Source of the DNA: Coniferiporia sulphurascens
Lineage: Eukaryota; Basidiomycota; Agaricomycetes; Hymenochaetales; Hymenochaetaceae
Reading direction: 5' to 3'
DNA: 64,000 nt
Assembly: GCA_002794785.1 (NCBI GenBank)
Contig: NBBA01000006.1
Coordinates: 1,860,001 to 1,924,000, forward strand
Part shown: positions 12,165 to 23,737 of the stretch, piece after piece
How positions within the stretch are numbered: position 1 is the first letter of the stretch
Layout of the letters: every line of letters begins with the position of its first letter
The notes under the pieces: model-generated
What the model saw: the letters and a program-made list of their open reading frames with translations, nothing else
Told to the model about the DNA's origin: nothing
The model's database searches: none
Position numbers and translations under genes: made by a program

Positions 12165-13702
12165 ATGGTCCCGAAGGTCAAGCTCGCAATAATCGGCGGA
12201 GGCCCTTCAGCGTTCTTCGTGGCCTCGCGCCTCCTACAACTTCTACCCACTACGCACAGCTCTCATCCGTCTCTTGGTATACACATCTACGACAGATTGT
12301 GGGCGCCGCACGGACTCGTGAGGTATGGCGTCGCGCCTGACCATCCAGAAGTAAAGGTGAGTTCGTATTTCCAATCTATATTCCCATGCGCTAACACTAC
12401 AACCGGCTGGGTACGCAGAACTGCACGCATAAATTCGATGAGGCGGCCCGCGACCCCCGATTCTCGTTCTTCGGAAATGTGAATATCTCCTCAACGCCTT
12501 CGCCCGTCCCACATGCTGTCGACGTTCCGCTATCCTCCCTATTCCCACATTATACCCACCTTCTCCTCGCGTCCGGTTGCACCGTCCCCAAACTACACCC
12601 AGCTCTTCCACTTTCACCCTTCTGCCGCCCCGCGCTCGACCTCGTCCACTGGTACACACAACACCCCGCAGCGTCCAAGGCACCTCCTCTCGACAAAATC
12701 GAGCACGTCTCTGTAATCGGCCATGGAAACGTCGCGCTCGACGTCGCCCGAATGCTCCTCGCCCCACTCGAACATCTCGAGAAGTATGACGTGCCCGAAC
12801 CCGTGCTCGACGCGCTGCGCCGCTCGACTGTGAAACACGTGAGCATCATAGGACGCCGTGGCCCTCTGGAAGCGAGCTTCACAACGAAGGAGTTACGGGA
12901 GATGACGAACCTCCCGAACGCGTCGATGGCCCCGTTGTCCCCGGACGCACTCGCCGCTGCCAGCGGAGGCCGAGACCTGACGCGCCAGCAGACGCGACTG
13001 TTGCAGCTGTTGACGAAGGGCTCGAAAAATGCGTTCGGGACGACGTCGAGGACTTGGTCGCTCGAGTTCTTCCGTTCGCCGACGGGACTCACGGCCTCCC
13101 CGGCGGCCTCAGCACGTGCCGCACGCCTCGCCCTTGCGCATACGGCGCTCGATAAAGACGGACGTGCACTTCCGTCTGGCGAGACGTCCACGCTTGACAC
13201 TGATCTCATCCTACCGTCGCTCGGATACCATGCCGAGCCGATGGGCGCGTGGTACGAGCCAGCGCACGGACATGTACGCAACGTCGGTGGTCGGGTGGTC
13301 GGGTCGCGGGGGCAGGTTCTACGAAACGTGTACGCAAGCGGCTGGGCGGCGACGGGTGCGCGCGGTGTCCTTGCAAGCACGATGCTCGACGCACACGCAG
13401 TCGTTGATACGCTCCTCTCCGACCTCCAAGGTCAGACAGACGGCTACCAACTGCTGCAGACGGGTGCGGTGACACCTCCAGCCACGAACATGTTAGAAGG
13501 CGAGGTGGAGAGCGTTTTGAATGCTGATGTGGATATGGACAGCGTGCCCAAAGAACTAGAGGCTGCGATAGCGAAGTGCCTAGTCATGAGATACGATGAC
13601 TGGAAGAAGGTTGATGCAGAAGAGGAGCGGCGCGGAAGAGAGACGGATAAAGAGCGGGAGCGGATGCTTTGGGAAGAGGCCCGCACATTTATCTCGCCTT
13701 GA
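12165..13702 (+). CDS. ARH1: NADPH:adrenodoxin (ferredoxin) oxidoreductase
   Basis: Two exons, 12165-12356 and 12419-13702, with a 62-nt intron give 491 residues. The N-terminal FAD-binding site is KLAIIGGGPSAF (residues about 6-17), followed by the family's RYGVAPDHPEVK. The NADPH site is VSVIGHGNVALDVARM, with GRRGPLEASFTTKEL just after it, and the second FAD contact is VYASGWAATGARGVL. This flavoenzyme passes electrons from NADPH to mitochondrial ferredoxin (Yah1 type) for Fe-S cluster and heme A synthesis. Length and motif order match yeast Arh1. Few residues precede the FAD motif, so a targeting peptide is not obvious from this ATG; an upstream exon or weak presequence is possible. The C-terminal 60 residues are charged and less conserved. 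Confidence 0.93.
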
Positions 13703-14216
13703 GGCGAGTCTAAAGCCTTTTAGAAAAATCATTGTCGTGCCTTACTTCTGGCCTTTCATAGACGAAACCGCACAGACAAACGTCCTTCCCAAACCCACCG
13801 ACTGTACTCTGGAAAACTACACTTCGAAAGTCCCCGTCTTCAGAAAGTTATAAAGCAAGTGCTTTATAGTTTGCCTGAACAGGACGGTCATTGAATGGCT
13901 TGCATACGTGAGTCCGGACTTCCATCAGGTGGCTTCCAGCTGTTTGTCAGATATCGAAAGTATCCCCCCTTCAATCACCTATAAGAGTAGTAGCTGCTGC
14001 CCAAAGTACAAGATTAATCAATAACGAAGTGAATTTTAAGAGTATGAGGGGTTTGCGCCGTGCGTGCGGGTGAGTCCGGCGCGTGCAGCGGTTTTGTCGG
14101 CGCCAAGCCTGCTTACACGGGGGTAGATATCGAATATTGAATTGAGTATAAACCACAAGTATCTCAATACACGCTTACACGCCTAAGTGGGTCGTGCTTC
14201 GTCCGCTCCCATCACC
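13703..14216. other. intergenic
   Basis: 3' end of the ARH1-type gene and promoter of the SNG1-like gene. No supported gene or repeat. Confidence 0.4.
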
Positions 14217-16287
14217 ATGTCTGTCGTCTTCGAGCGGGAGAGCGAGCTGGACGACGCCCCAATCGCCGTCGTAGACGTCGTGCACGCCGCCGGCGAGGGT
14301 GAGACAAAGGACACGGCCATCTCGCGGGTTGAGCGGCGGCGGTCGTGGACACGATGGGAGCCAGGGCGGTCGCACGAGGGGACGACGCTTCGCATGTTCG
14401 CGCACAACTGTAAGCCCGACCTTTTTTATACGCAGTGCTTGGATCTGTAAATGAGGATGAATTGCAATCGGCGATTAGTTTTTTCAGAAGAGATGTCGGC
14501 GTGCCGACGAGCGTATTTAAAGCTCGTTTTGCGCGCAACTATTCTTACCATCATCCTGACGTGGGCTTGCTTACCCATGTGCGTTATTTTTGTTTTTCGC
14601 TTGTCTATTTTTGTCGAGGTTTATATTTTTGTTTATCAGCTACTGGGGCTCGCTTTCGGCCTCTGCGGAATTGACTGGTAACCTCGAAGCTTGGGTGATA
14701 AACCGCGACGAGGGGCGAATTGGCGAGTCGTTCGTAGGTGCGGTGATTGCTGCTCCCAAAAAGGGTCCAGGGGCACTTTCGTGGACTCCTATTAATGCCT
14801 CGGTTGCCGGGAACGACGAGACTATCGCACAAGCAGTGATAAATGAGCAGACGTGGCTCGCCGTTGTAGGTCTGTCTTTATAATTTGGTGTGTGGCTCCA
14901 TATCACAGTAAAAGATATTGACGGAAGCGTTTAGTGTCGCAAAATGCCAGTGCGCGACTAAGTGCAGCGCGGGCTTCAGGAGACGTGACATACGACCCAA
15001 CGTCCGTTTTTACAGTCTATTACGCCCAAGTAAGACGCTCCATCCTCATTCTACTCACCCCTTGCATTGAGCTCATGAGCACCCCTAAACGTTCAAGGCT
15101 CGAAACGATGTGGCCACAGGCAATTTCCTGCTCCCAGCCGCGACCGCGATGCTCTCCAATTTCACGTCAACATACGCGACTGGCTCTACGCAGCGCTATA
15201 TCGCGACGATTGTCGCGCAGAACGGGTCCGTGAACGTCACCGCCCTAAGTAACATTGCTCAGGCTCCACAGACGATAAGCCCCGGAATCGGATATCGACT
15301 TGTGAATTTACGCCCGTACACATCTCCTGTCTCCCAGGCGGTCTTGCTTGTCGGGAACATATATTTGTGTATATTCACGTGAGTTGCTAGCAGTGTATCC
15401 AGTATATTTACTGGACGATAATCTAACCCAGTACTTTCGTCTAGCTTCATGATTGTGAGAGTCCTAACTTTATCCAGACTATATGCGTCCTAACGATGTT
15501 CACCTCCTCAGGCGATGGCCCATTCCTCTGCGCGCGCCTACGTCGAGCAACACCTCACCTTTTCGTCGTATCTCTCGATCAGGATTGTGACACCCCTCCT
15601 ACTCTATATCCCGCTCAGCCTCAGTTACGCTATGGTCAGTCTAGCGTTCAAGCTGCCGTTCGGAGCGCGGTACACGTATGGCACGGGCTTCGCCGCGTTC
15701 TTCGCGTACATCTACCTCGGGATGTGCGGGCTCGGACTTGCGCTTGAAGCGATGATCACGGTCCTAACGCCACGATTCGTACCGTTCTTCCTCGTATTAC
15801 TCGTGCGTGCTGAAGTTCGGTATCTATTTGCTTATATTTCAACTGACATTGTGATCGACATCAGATCATCGTGAACATCTCTACCGTCTCGCTTCCGCCA
15901 AACCTGCAGCCAAATATCTACGCATACGGCATCGGATTCCCATTCTGGAACATGTAAGAGCGCCCTACTTTCTGTGCTACAGTATTTCCATTTCTGACCG
16001 ACGGCCTGCATTCAACCAGTCAGCAGGCACTACGTACAATCCTTTTCGACACCGCCTCTCACCTTCCGCAGAACGCCGGTGTACTTATCGCGTGGATCCT
16101 CCTCTCCTGCGGTACGCTTTCAACGTTTACGTGGTTCGTGCACGTGCGTGACCTGCGACGGACGCACCGCGCTCGTCTGGCGAAGGGGAGAGGAAGGCGC
16201 GGGGACGCGGAACCTGGCCCTCGCGACGAGAAGGCGAGGGATGAGTCTAAGGGAAAGGGCACTACAGGGATTGATAAGGCAACTTAG
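14217..16287 (+). CDS. DUF3533 / SNG1-like multispanning membrane protein
   Basis: Nine exons join in frame to 518 residues: 14217-14409, 14479-14578, 14640-14869, 14935-15029, 15098-15378, 15445-15454, 15512-15802, 15865-15953 and 16020-16287. A charged cytosolic N-terminus leads to FFSEEMSACRRAYLKLVLR and a first helix ending PIYWGSL. A large extracytosolic domain follows (ESFVGAVIAAPKKG, TWLAVVVSQNAS, GIGYRLVNLRPY). Several helices come next, with IRIVTPLLLYIPLSLSYAMV, then a basic cytosolic tail. This layout is that of the fungal DUF3533 family, which includes yeast Sng1 (nitrosoguanidine resistance) and Sng1-related proteins implicated in membrane lipid asymmetry. Exon 6 is only 10 nt. 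The start at 14217 is preferred over an in-frame GTG at 14187. Function beyond family membership is not claimed. Confidence 0.88.
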
Positions 16288-17508
16288 AAGCGGGCGGTGT
16301 AAACGTAATGGTGTAAACAGTGTCGCCGGTGCCAATGCGCTAAACCCATGGCCCGGGGGCACCAGTAGATAGAGCGCCAGAGGCTAGTCCGTGTCTGTAC
16401 TTGTTCGCTCAGAGTGTAGTAATGTATCTCCACGACCGTAGACGGCATCGTATGTTCTCCTGTGTATAGTGTAGCGGTTAAAATCCACCTCGAGGCTCCC
16501 GGAAAATTGAACGAGCGAATGGTGGATGTTCAGTACGTGTATATTTCTAGCAGTGTAGTGGCTTGTCTCGACTATTGTCCGTAGTTCAGTCGAGAGGTGA
16601 TATTAGAACGAAGGGGCCGAAGTTCTTGCCTTTTGTCTGGATGTCCTCAACGCGGAAGAGTTGAATAGTAACGGCAAATAAATAGAGCCACACTTTCAGC
16701 GGATTATGACTCCCCGTTCCAGAGACTCGGGGCCTAGAGGGCATACAAAGGACTCGGAATAATAGAGTACTCGGTCAATGTAGCAGATGTGAGAATTATG
16801 AAATCAAATATGGAACCAACTACATGATGTTCAACTTGAATATAGTACATCATGATACAGTAAATGTCAGGACGGTTGTTGCGTGTTAGTGCAGAATATC
16901 ATGTCCATGATGTGATCGTTAAATTCGAAGCGGACATGCTTGGGTATGGTAAATCCAGATTCTAAGCCTATAAGCACAGGATGTGGTATGTATGGTATGG
17001 TCGTAAAAGTGCGAGGATAATATGGTTAGAAACGATGACAGGGTAAGACTTCCGATTGCAGTGTGCCACAGCTCTAGTGAAAGTGATGATGAGATCGAGA
17101 TAATAAATACAGGATAGAGAAAAATGAGATAGTATTACGGCATGTTATAGAAAGGTGCAGCAGCTCTCTGTATAGCGCGTCGAACAAAAATGGCGAAAAT
17201 GGCAAAAATGGGGGGGGGCTGCCGCGCCTAGGCGTTCCGCGACACGAGAGACAGGGATCGACACAATTCAGCCCTTAACTCTGGATGCCAATGCTAAAGC
17301 TTCCGGGGGCCGCTAATTGCCCAGGAAAAGTATGCATAATGTCCCAGGTTTGTCGCATTCCACTTGGCACGGAGTACGAAGAGACAATATTGCCATTCTG
17401 GCGGCGACTTTGCCCACGACCAGTCCTCCTAACATTCGAGATCTTCGGCTCTTACTCAGGGAAGCACACTCTTCCTGCGCCTCCGGATTTGCGTTTTGCT
17501 TGCTCCCT
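16288..17508. other. intergenic, left border of the kinase island
   Basis: No gene seen. Near 17080-17200 the sequence resembles the 3' flanks of K3, K4 and K7 (CTAGTG.AAGTGATGATG then ATAATAAAT.CAGGAT), so the repeat unit extends here. At 17440-17510, after the K1 stop, a scrambled remnant of the longer C-terminal tail of the other copies can be guessed. Confidence 0.45.
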
Positions 17509-19820
17509 CTAAGGCTTTACGCGTTTTCTCACTGGGAGTACCTCTTCTTCTTCTGCTACGCCACGAGACCGTTTCCCTAGTGCCTCTGTTGGCGGGATGG
17601 TTGTCACCATCTGGGTAAACAGGTTGCTCTTGTCCTTATATAACTTTCTTGTCTCCAGCCGTAAGGCAATCGGATCGTCATCCAACAGCAGAATCCCGTC
17701 AAGTAGAAGGCGCTTCATAGCCTCATGACAGTGGTCCTCCGGTAGCCCGCATGCTTTCCATAACAACCATTCAGTCTTGATACAATTTGTCAAGCCAGCT
17801 AGCATCCCCGCTAGTAACTTCAGTCGAGGGTGAAGGATCGCATACCACAGGTGCTCTTCAATGTTCCAGAGGACTCCTTCCCGCACATCTGGTTGATTTT
17901 CCTTGAAAGTGTGACTTTCGAACGAATCCATCATGTCGTTAGCTTGGTCAGATACGAACGAATCTTCTCCCTCTGGCCAGGCATGGAGCAGTTGAAAGAC
18001 AAGTACCCAGAAAAAGGACTCGACGTCGTGGTGGCCACTATGTTCGACCACAATATGTGTCCCAGCGGCCGGTTTCTGAAAAGCAGGCGCATTATTGACG
18101 GCATTACGGTAGAATTCATATCTTTGGGAGCCGTATGCTTTCAAGTAGAGCTCTTGGGCTCTGTCCGATATTTCCGGGAATTCGGACCTGGAGTCGATGA
18201 CGGCAACTACGCGGCCACGGGCAACAACACGGGCAACAAACATCGGAGTTCCCTGTGGACACATCAGCTAGAGTGTGAAACGATCATTTCCATAAGCCGT
18301 ACCGTTCTGTTTGTTAAGGGATTATCTGCGGTCAATTCGTCCAAATTTGCCGCATGATCCCAATCGATTAGAGCACCTTCCTCCTTGACCTCCGTTCTAA
18401 ATCAGGTACATCGTTACGGTCAATCCCGGGAAAACACAAGCCGCACGTACATAGAAGGATCGACGACCTGGTTTATGAACTTGGCATCGGGATAGTCGTC
18501 CAATTTCGTGTCATGATGTACCGGGTTGATGATGATGTTGTTTTGGCTGACATCACGATGCAGTACTCGCTTCTTTTTGAGACAAATTTGGTGCCCTAAA
18601 ATTTGGGGAAATCAAGTTATCGAATGTGAGCGCCAGACGAAGCAAGAAAAGCGAATTTACCTTCAATGGCGTCGTAAATGGCCATTAATAGTTGCCGTAC
18701 GGTCGTGCGTTTATTGAGACCGTCACCTGTAGTCTTTAAAACTAACCTTTGCTTTTCATGTGGAGGGGAAGAGCGAGTAACGGCATCGTCCTTTTTAATT
18801 GCCTCTTGCACGGAATGTACGTCCCTTGTTCTCAAAGGAACCTCGGCACCCTCAATCTCCATCGTGACTACCTCTGAGAAGTCCATTTGTACTACGCCAG
18901 GAACACCCTTGATCTTCTCCAGAATAGCTGATTCCTTGAATCGACGACGCATATCTCTCCATTGATCTTTAATGACTCGCTTCGCGGTCTCGTCGTGGAA
19001 GACACATGTTCGCCTCCCGTGCGCAGACGATGCGAAAAAGACCTTCGCCTTAAAAGCACTTTGTTTCGTGCGGATAATCCACTTTGGCGACAGCGATCGA
19101 TCCATGAATAGAGTCATGGTATGGTCTCGCGTAGGAAGGGGAGGCAGGGGTCGACAGACGGTACGAACGTAGCGTAGCAAGACCGACCAGCTTGTTTCAT
19201 CCGAGAGCCAATATGGCTCCGAGCTGATAATTCCGGATGCATCGGACCAGTGGAGGCGGAAGCACAGCGTCTCCCAGCCTATATACAGCATGCCAGCCAA
19301 GTCTGGTCGAGCGCGAGGCAGGACTTGCAAGCAGGACATAGTTTGACCATCACTATCGTCTACTAATTCGCACTTAACCTCGCCTAGAGAAACTATCTGA
19401 TTCCAGTAAACTAGGCCAGGAAGTTTACCGTGGCGGACAACTTTCTTTGCTTGTTTGCGTGTAGAAATGACAGAGGAAATGTTAGACTTCAAGTCGGAGC
19501 CATCGAATTTTCCTTCGCATCCCGTACCACTTGTGTTGCAAAATACCAGACATTGAGCTGCTGCGAATTAGAGTGACGGACAGAAATAGAGAGGTTGGCA
19601 CTGGTTGCTCACCGTCTTTGTTTGAGTCGCTGATTGAAAGACTTATCTTAGTGAGTAGCCTGCACACAAGCAGAGAGAGTCTTGCTTTGCTTTTTGCTGT
19701 CGTTCCATTCATTATCTTCTTTTTGTATGACAACCAGTCCGAAGGCAAATCCATCGACACGTCCTTCTGCAAGTAATAGGTCTCGAACCGCTCAACCTCG
19801 GCGCCGGAAGTCATGCCCAT
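17509..19820 (-). CDS. FunK1 fungal-type protein kinase, copy K1 (class A 5' part)
   Basis: Five exons, 19820-19613, 19560-18661, 18595-18451, 18396-18303 and 18252-17509, join to 696 residues with no break. Kinase signatures in order: VIKD (ATP-site Lys, exon 2), LHRDVSQNNI (catalytic loop, exon 3), LIDWD in place of DFG (exon 4), GTPMFVA (P+1 loop) and DVESFFWVL (helix F Asp, exon 5). Short conserved exon 3 and exon 4 with HRDxSxNN and DWD are the hallmark of FunK1 (Pkinase_fungal). The C-terminus has GKRSRG and VRKRVKP, two basic clusters spaced like a bipartite nuclear signal. Compared with K5 the tail is about 90 residues shorter. The first acceptor is a CAGCAG pair (19558-19563), so one residue may vary. 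CACGTG lies 164 nt upstream. Best-preserved class A copy; activity is inferred. Confidence 0.9.
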
Positions 19821-19983
19821 TAGATAGACAACAAGATAATAGTCAATTCTTGTTGCTATCGTGGTACAATCAAGTCTCGCAAAAGACCTGGTTACAGTTG
19901 GCGCTCAGCGGCTCAGATCTGAAGTTTTAGTTGTGGTTCAAAACACAACTTTTTCAACAGAATGAACGCGCTCGGTCTCATCG

Positions 19984-19989
19984 CACGTG
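19984..19989 (-). promoter_or_regulatory. CACGTG E-box upstream of K1
   Basis: Sits in a conserved class A 5' flank (ACGT-x-AT...CACGTATCACGTG) also found before K4, K6 and K9, 164 nt before the K1 start. A bHLH site by motif; factor unknown. Confidence 0.5.
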
Positions 19990-20424
19990 ATACGTGTTTA
20001 TAACGTAAGTTTTTTTTCATTCGTCATATCAACACAGGGCAAAGATGAGCGACACCACGTCCATCCCCTAAGACTAGCCGGAATCATCCTTTATAAAGGC
20101 AGCAGCTCGCTGTACACCGATCAGCTACACAGCATATGTGAGGTTCTACGAAATGCGTGCGATATAAGTGGTGGAGATGGAAAGAAAATCTAACGGTCTG
20201 ATACTGTATACTAGTAATATGAACTACAGAAGGTCGTGCCATGTTATGGTTACAAAAACGCGAATCATATGAGGTTAAAGATCATGATATGGTGACGTGT
20301 ATGATGATAATAAATTCAGAGAAAAAATCGGATGTATCCGTAAGACAGGTGTGATAATCAGTACTGTACGTCGGTAATAGTGTTCTATGATGCGGCAGAG
20401 ATGGAACTTGAAGGTCGAGGATGA
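19990..20424. other. K2-K1 spacer
   Basis: Repeat-unit spacer. The part at 20160-20420 matches the 3' flanks of K5 and K8 (ATATGAGGTTA, ATGTATCCGTAAGA, GTACGTCGG). The part near 20040-20140 matches the 5' flank of K4 (GATGAGYGA, CTCGC.GTACACCGATC). No gene. Confidence 0.6.
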
Positions 20425-23114
20425 TCAAGCCTCGGGGTCAGAATGTCGCCTCGTACCACTACACCTTCCAGACGTCATTGACTGGTCGTAAAGAGTTCCT
20501 GCACTGATTCGGGTGCTCCGCATCCCGGTAAGTACATGGGAAGGAAGAGACATGCTGTCGCTCACATCACCGCGCCCAGACCTGGCTGCCGGACCATACG
20601 AAACCTGTGCGTCTCTACAGCCCTCACTCGAGAATTCATGTCCTTTCTGTTCCATCCTAGGAATGTCCTGCTTCGCTTTTTTCTCCAATCGATAGTTTTG
20701 TGCGTTTGCTCGCTGAAGGTGCCTCAGTCCCATCTTCCACATCGCGAGCTCGCTTTGATTTTCTCCCTGACGCGTTCGAGTAGTTGGTTGCTCCTCCGAC
20801 TCTAGTCACACCCGTAGATAGTACTAGAGGCTGTCTTTGTTCCAGTCGCAAGGCAATCGGATCGGCTTTTAGCTTCACGTTAACATCAAGTAAAAGACGG
20901 CTCATTGCCTCATGGCAATGGTCCTCGGGAAGATGGCATTCGTTCCACAAAGCCCATTCGGTCGAGATGTAAAGCGTTAAAACAGCCATCATCCCGCGTA
21001 TGATAGCCAGTCGAGGGTGGAGAATCTCGAGCCACTCATCCTCCCGAACTATTCTGAGAATACCACTTCGGATGTCTGAATCGTCCTGTTCGAAAGTATG
21101 CGATTGAAAAACATTCATTAAACGTGAAGCCCTTGGAGATACTTGACTCCCTTCATTCACTGGCTAGGCATGGAGGAGTTGGTGAACGAGTACCCAGTAA
21201 GCGGATTCAACATCGTGGCAGCCGCAATGTTCAACCGCAATTACTGCCACTTTGGGGACTCTCCTATAAACAGGTGCATTATTGATGGCATTGCAATAAA
21301 AATCGGATTTTTCGGAGCCATATGCCTTTAAGTAGAGTTCTTTGGCTTCGTCCGATATTTCCGGGAACTCGGGCCGTTCATCAAGAGTGCGAGTTAGCTT
21401 GCCACTTGCAACAGCACAAGCAACAAACATAGGCGGTCCCTATCGATTCGTCAGTGAACGAGAGATAAATAGCCATACAAAACTCACCGTCCTGTTCGTC
21501 AAAGGATTAGCTTCGCTCAGTTCGTTCAAATTTGCCGCATTATTCCAATCGATCAGCATTCCTGCTTCATCCACTTCCTTTCTATACCATGTAAAACATT
21601 ACAAGCGATTCCAAGTTAAATAACACGGGATACACGTACTTCGAAGGATCAAGGATCTGCTTTATAAACTTCACATCGGGATAGTCATCCAATTTCGTAT
21701 CATGATGAACCGGGTCAATTAGGATATTGTTCTCGCTGATATCGCGATGTAGCGTCCGTTTCTTCAGAAGACAAATTCTGTGTCCTTTTTTGAACTCGAG
21801 TTAGTATCCTATTACAAGCGGTATGTAAGAAGCGGGAAAAGCCTGCTTACCTTGAAGGCTATCGTACAAAGCCATTAATAACTCCCGAACAGATGTACGC
21901 TCCGTTAAAGGCATCCCAATACTCTTCAACACCGACCTCTGCTTCTCACGACGCGGAGCAATACGATCACCATTCTCAGTCTTTATAACTGTATCCGTTC
22001 CGGAGTGCATCTCATTCGTCGTTAGGGGAACCTCGGTCCCTTCAACGTCCATCATAACTACTTCCGAGAAGTCGACCTGCACCACACCAGGAACACCTTT
22101 GATCTTCTCTAGAATAGTCGCTTCCTTTAATCGACGGTGCACATCCCACCAGTGTTCTTTAATAACAACCCGCTTTGCAGTTTCGTCGTGAAACACACAG
22201 TTCTCCCTCTTCCGTGCGACGGTCTGGAAAACATCAAAGTCCCTTTAAACTCTTTTTGTTTCGTGTGAATAGACCATCTCGGCTTCAGGGTCCGACCCTG
22301 AGGCATCAGCTTCATGGTTTGATCTCGCGTAGGAAGAAGGGGGAGGGGGCGCCAGACGGTGCGGACATAGCGGAGCAGAACAGACCAGCTTGCTTCGTCT
22401 GAGAAGTAATAAGGGTAGGAACCGATGATCCCGGAGGTATCAGACCAGTAGAGGCGGAAGAATTTGGGTTCCCAGCTCATATATAGCATTCCAGCCAAGT
22501 CCGGTCGAGTGCATGACAAGATTTGCAAGTAAGGGCCGGCCTGGATATTGGTTGAATCGCTTAACTTGTACTTGACCCCACACAGAGACCTGAACTGTTC
22601 CCAGTATACTGGACCTTCGAATTTACCAGTGTGAAGAAAATTAATTGCTTGTTTGCGCGTAGACATCATAGAGGAAATGACGGATCCCAAATTTGTGCCT
22701 TCTATTCCCCCTAGGTCGCCCATATTTTCCGTGTTGCAGAACATAATACACAGGTCGGCTATGAATAGTAGCAATGAAAAGTCAGCGATCGGAATGAGGT
22801 GACCTTGGTTCGGGTTACTCACTATCATTCTTCGAGTTGCTAATCGAAAGACTTACCTTCGTAAGCATCTCGCAGAGGAGTAGATTTCTTTCTGCTTCCA
22901 AATTCTCATTCATTTGGTCCAAAATGTTCTGTCCGAATTTTGGCCAATTAGAAGGCATATTCATTGGCTCCTTTTGCAGGTAGTAGCCGCTTTCGAACCC
23001 GTCAACCTCAACGATCTGTGCACTGAGCATGCATTCGAGCGTCTGCACGGAGACATCGTGTACAGTACTGGGTCCGCCATCAAACTTTGGTTCTAACAGG
23101 TTGCTAGAGGACAT
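20425..23114 (-). pseudogene. FunK1 copy K2 (class B), frameshifted
   Basis: The N-terminal exon (ATG at 23114), the large exon (22760-21850), the HRD exon (LHRDISENNI, near 21735), the DWD exon (near 21550) and the C-lobe exon (21430 leftward) are all present. Three kinds of damage are seen. There are two extra bases near 22197-22215, where K5 reads HGRQTCVFHDE, which shift the frame just before the ATP-site Lys. A Trp codon became TAG at 21164-21166 inside the LLHAWP motif. The C-terminal tail lies in another frame from the C-lobe (break near 20700). The DFG-like motif reads IDWNNA instead of IDWDNA. The rest is close to K5 and K8, so it is a recent loss. No active kinase can be made without correcting several breaks. 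Confidence 0.88.
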
Positions 23115-23227
23115 TGAGCAAACGTAAATAGTAGCAGCCGCCTGAGGTCCAACTTGAAGTCGTGCTTCAACCGTTAACTTGCACAAAATTCAAAAAAAAA
23201 AAACGCCCCGTGACTTCTGTTACTAGA

Positions 23228-23233
23228 CACGTG
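23228..23233 (-). promoter_or_regulatory. CACGTG E-box upstream of K2
   Basis: 114 nt before the K2 ATG, in context ACACGTGACC; the K8 flank has GTCACGTGAC. Confidence 0.45.
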
Positions 23234-23737
23234 ACCTTACAGACCGAGCCACACTACATGTAGTACTGTAGTACCGCGCGGGCTGCAGAAACGGTCTGCA
23301 GCATGCCAGCATTGCCAGGCCAAACTGAGTAATGACGCGCATCAGAATTGCAAATAAATGAAAGAAAACATTAGCTTGTATGTAATATTAGTACAGAATG
23401 TCATATGTACAGTAGGATCGTAAAATGCGAAGCGCCGGACGTGCTTAGGTATGATGGATCCAGGTGCTACAAGCTCTAGTGTTAGTGATGATGGGAAAGA
23501 TAATAAATCCAGCATGGAGGGGAAAAAAGAAGGTAATACAATGCGTCGTAGGGCGTCGATCTATGATGAGAGTTTGTAAGTCCTGCGGAATGGAAGGGTG
23601 TCAGTACGCAATCAAGCGTCTGAGTGGGTCTGTTCGTAAGATCTAGAGCCTCCAGACGCGGTCGACTGGCCATGAGGAGTATCCGCGCTGGTCTGGGTTT
23701 GTCGTCTCGGAATGTAGGAAGGAGGCATAGTGCTACT
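23234..23737. other. K3 3' flank / K2 5' flank with leftover K3 tail
   Basis: Directly after the K3 stop the same frame stays open to about 23600 and encodes a tail like that of K5 (MPPSYIPRR, TPHGQS, THSDA), so this is former coding sequence. The remainder is unit spacer. No other gene. Confidence 0.6.

Noticed and set aside
12550..13380. 276-codon open frame opposite ARH1
   Set aside because: Mirror of the high-GC3 coding strand of a well-recognised enzyme.
16288..17508. Biosynthetic gene cluster around the left border
   Set aside because: No synthase, P450 or tailoring enzyme; only kinase copies and housekeeping genes are present.
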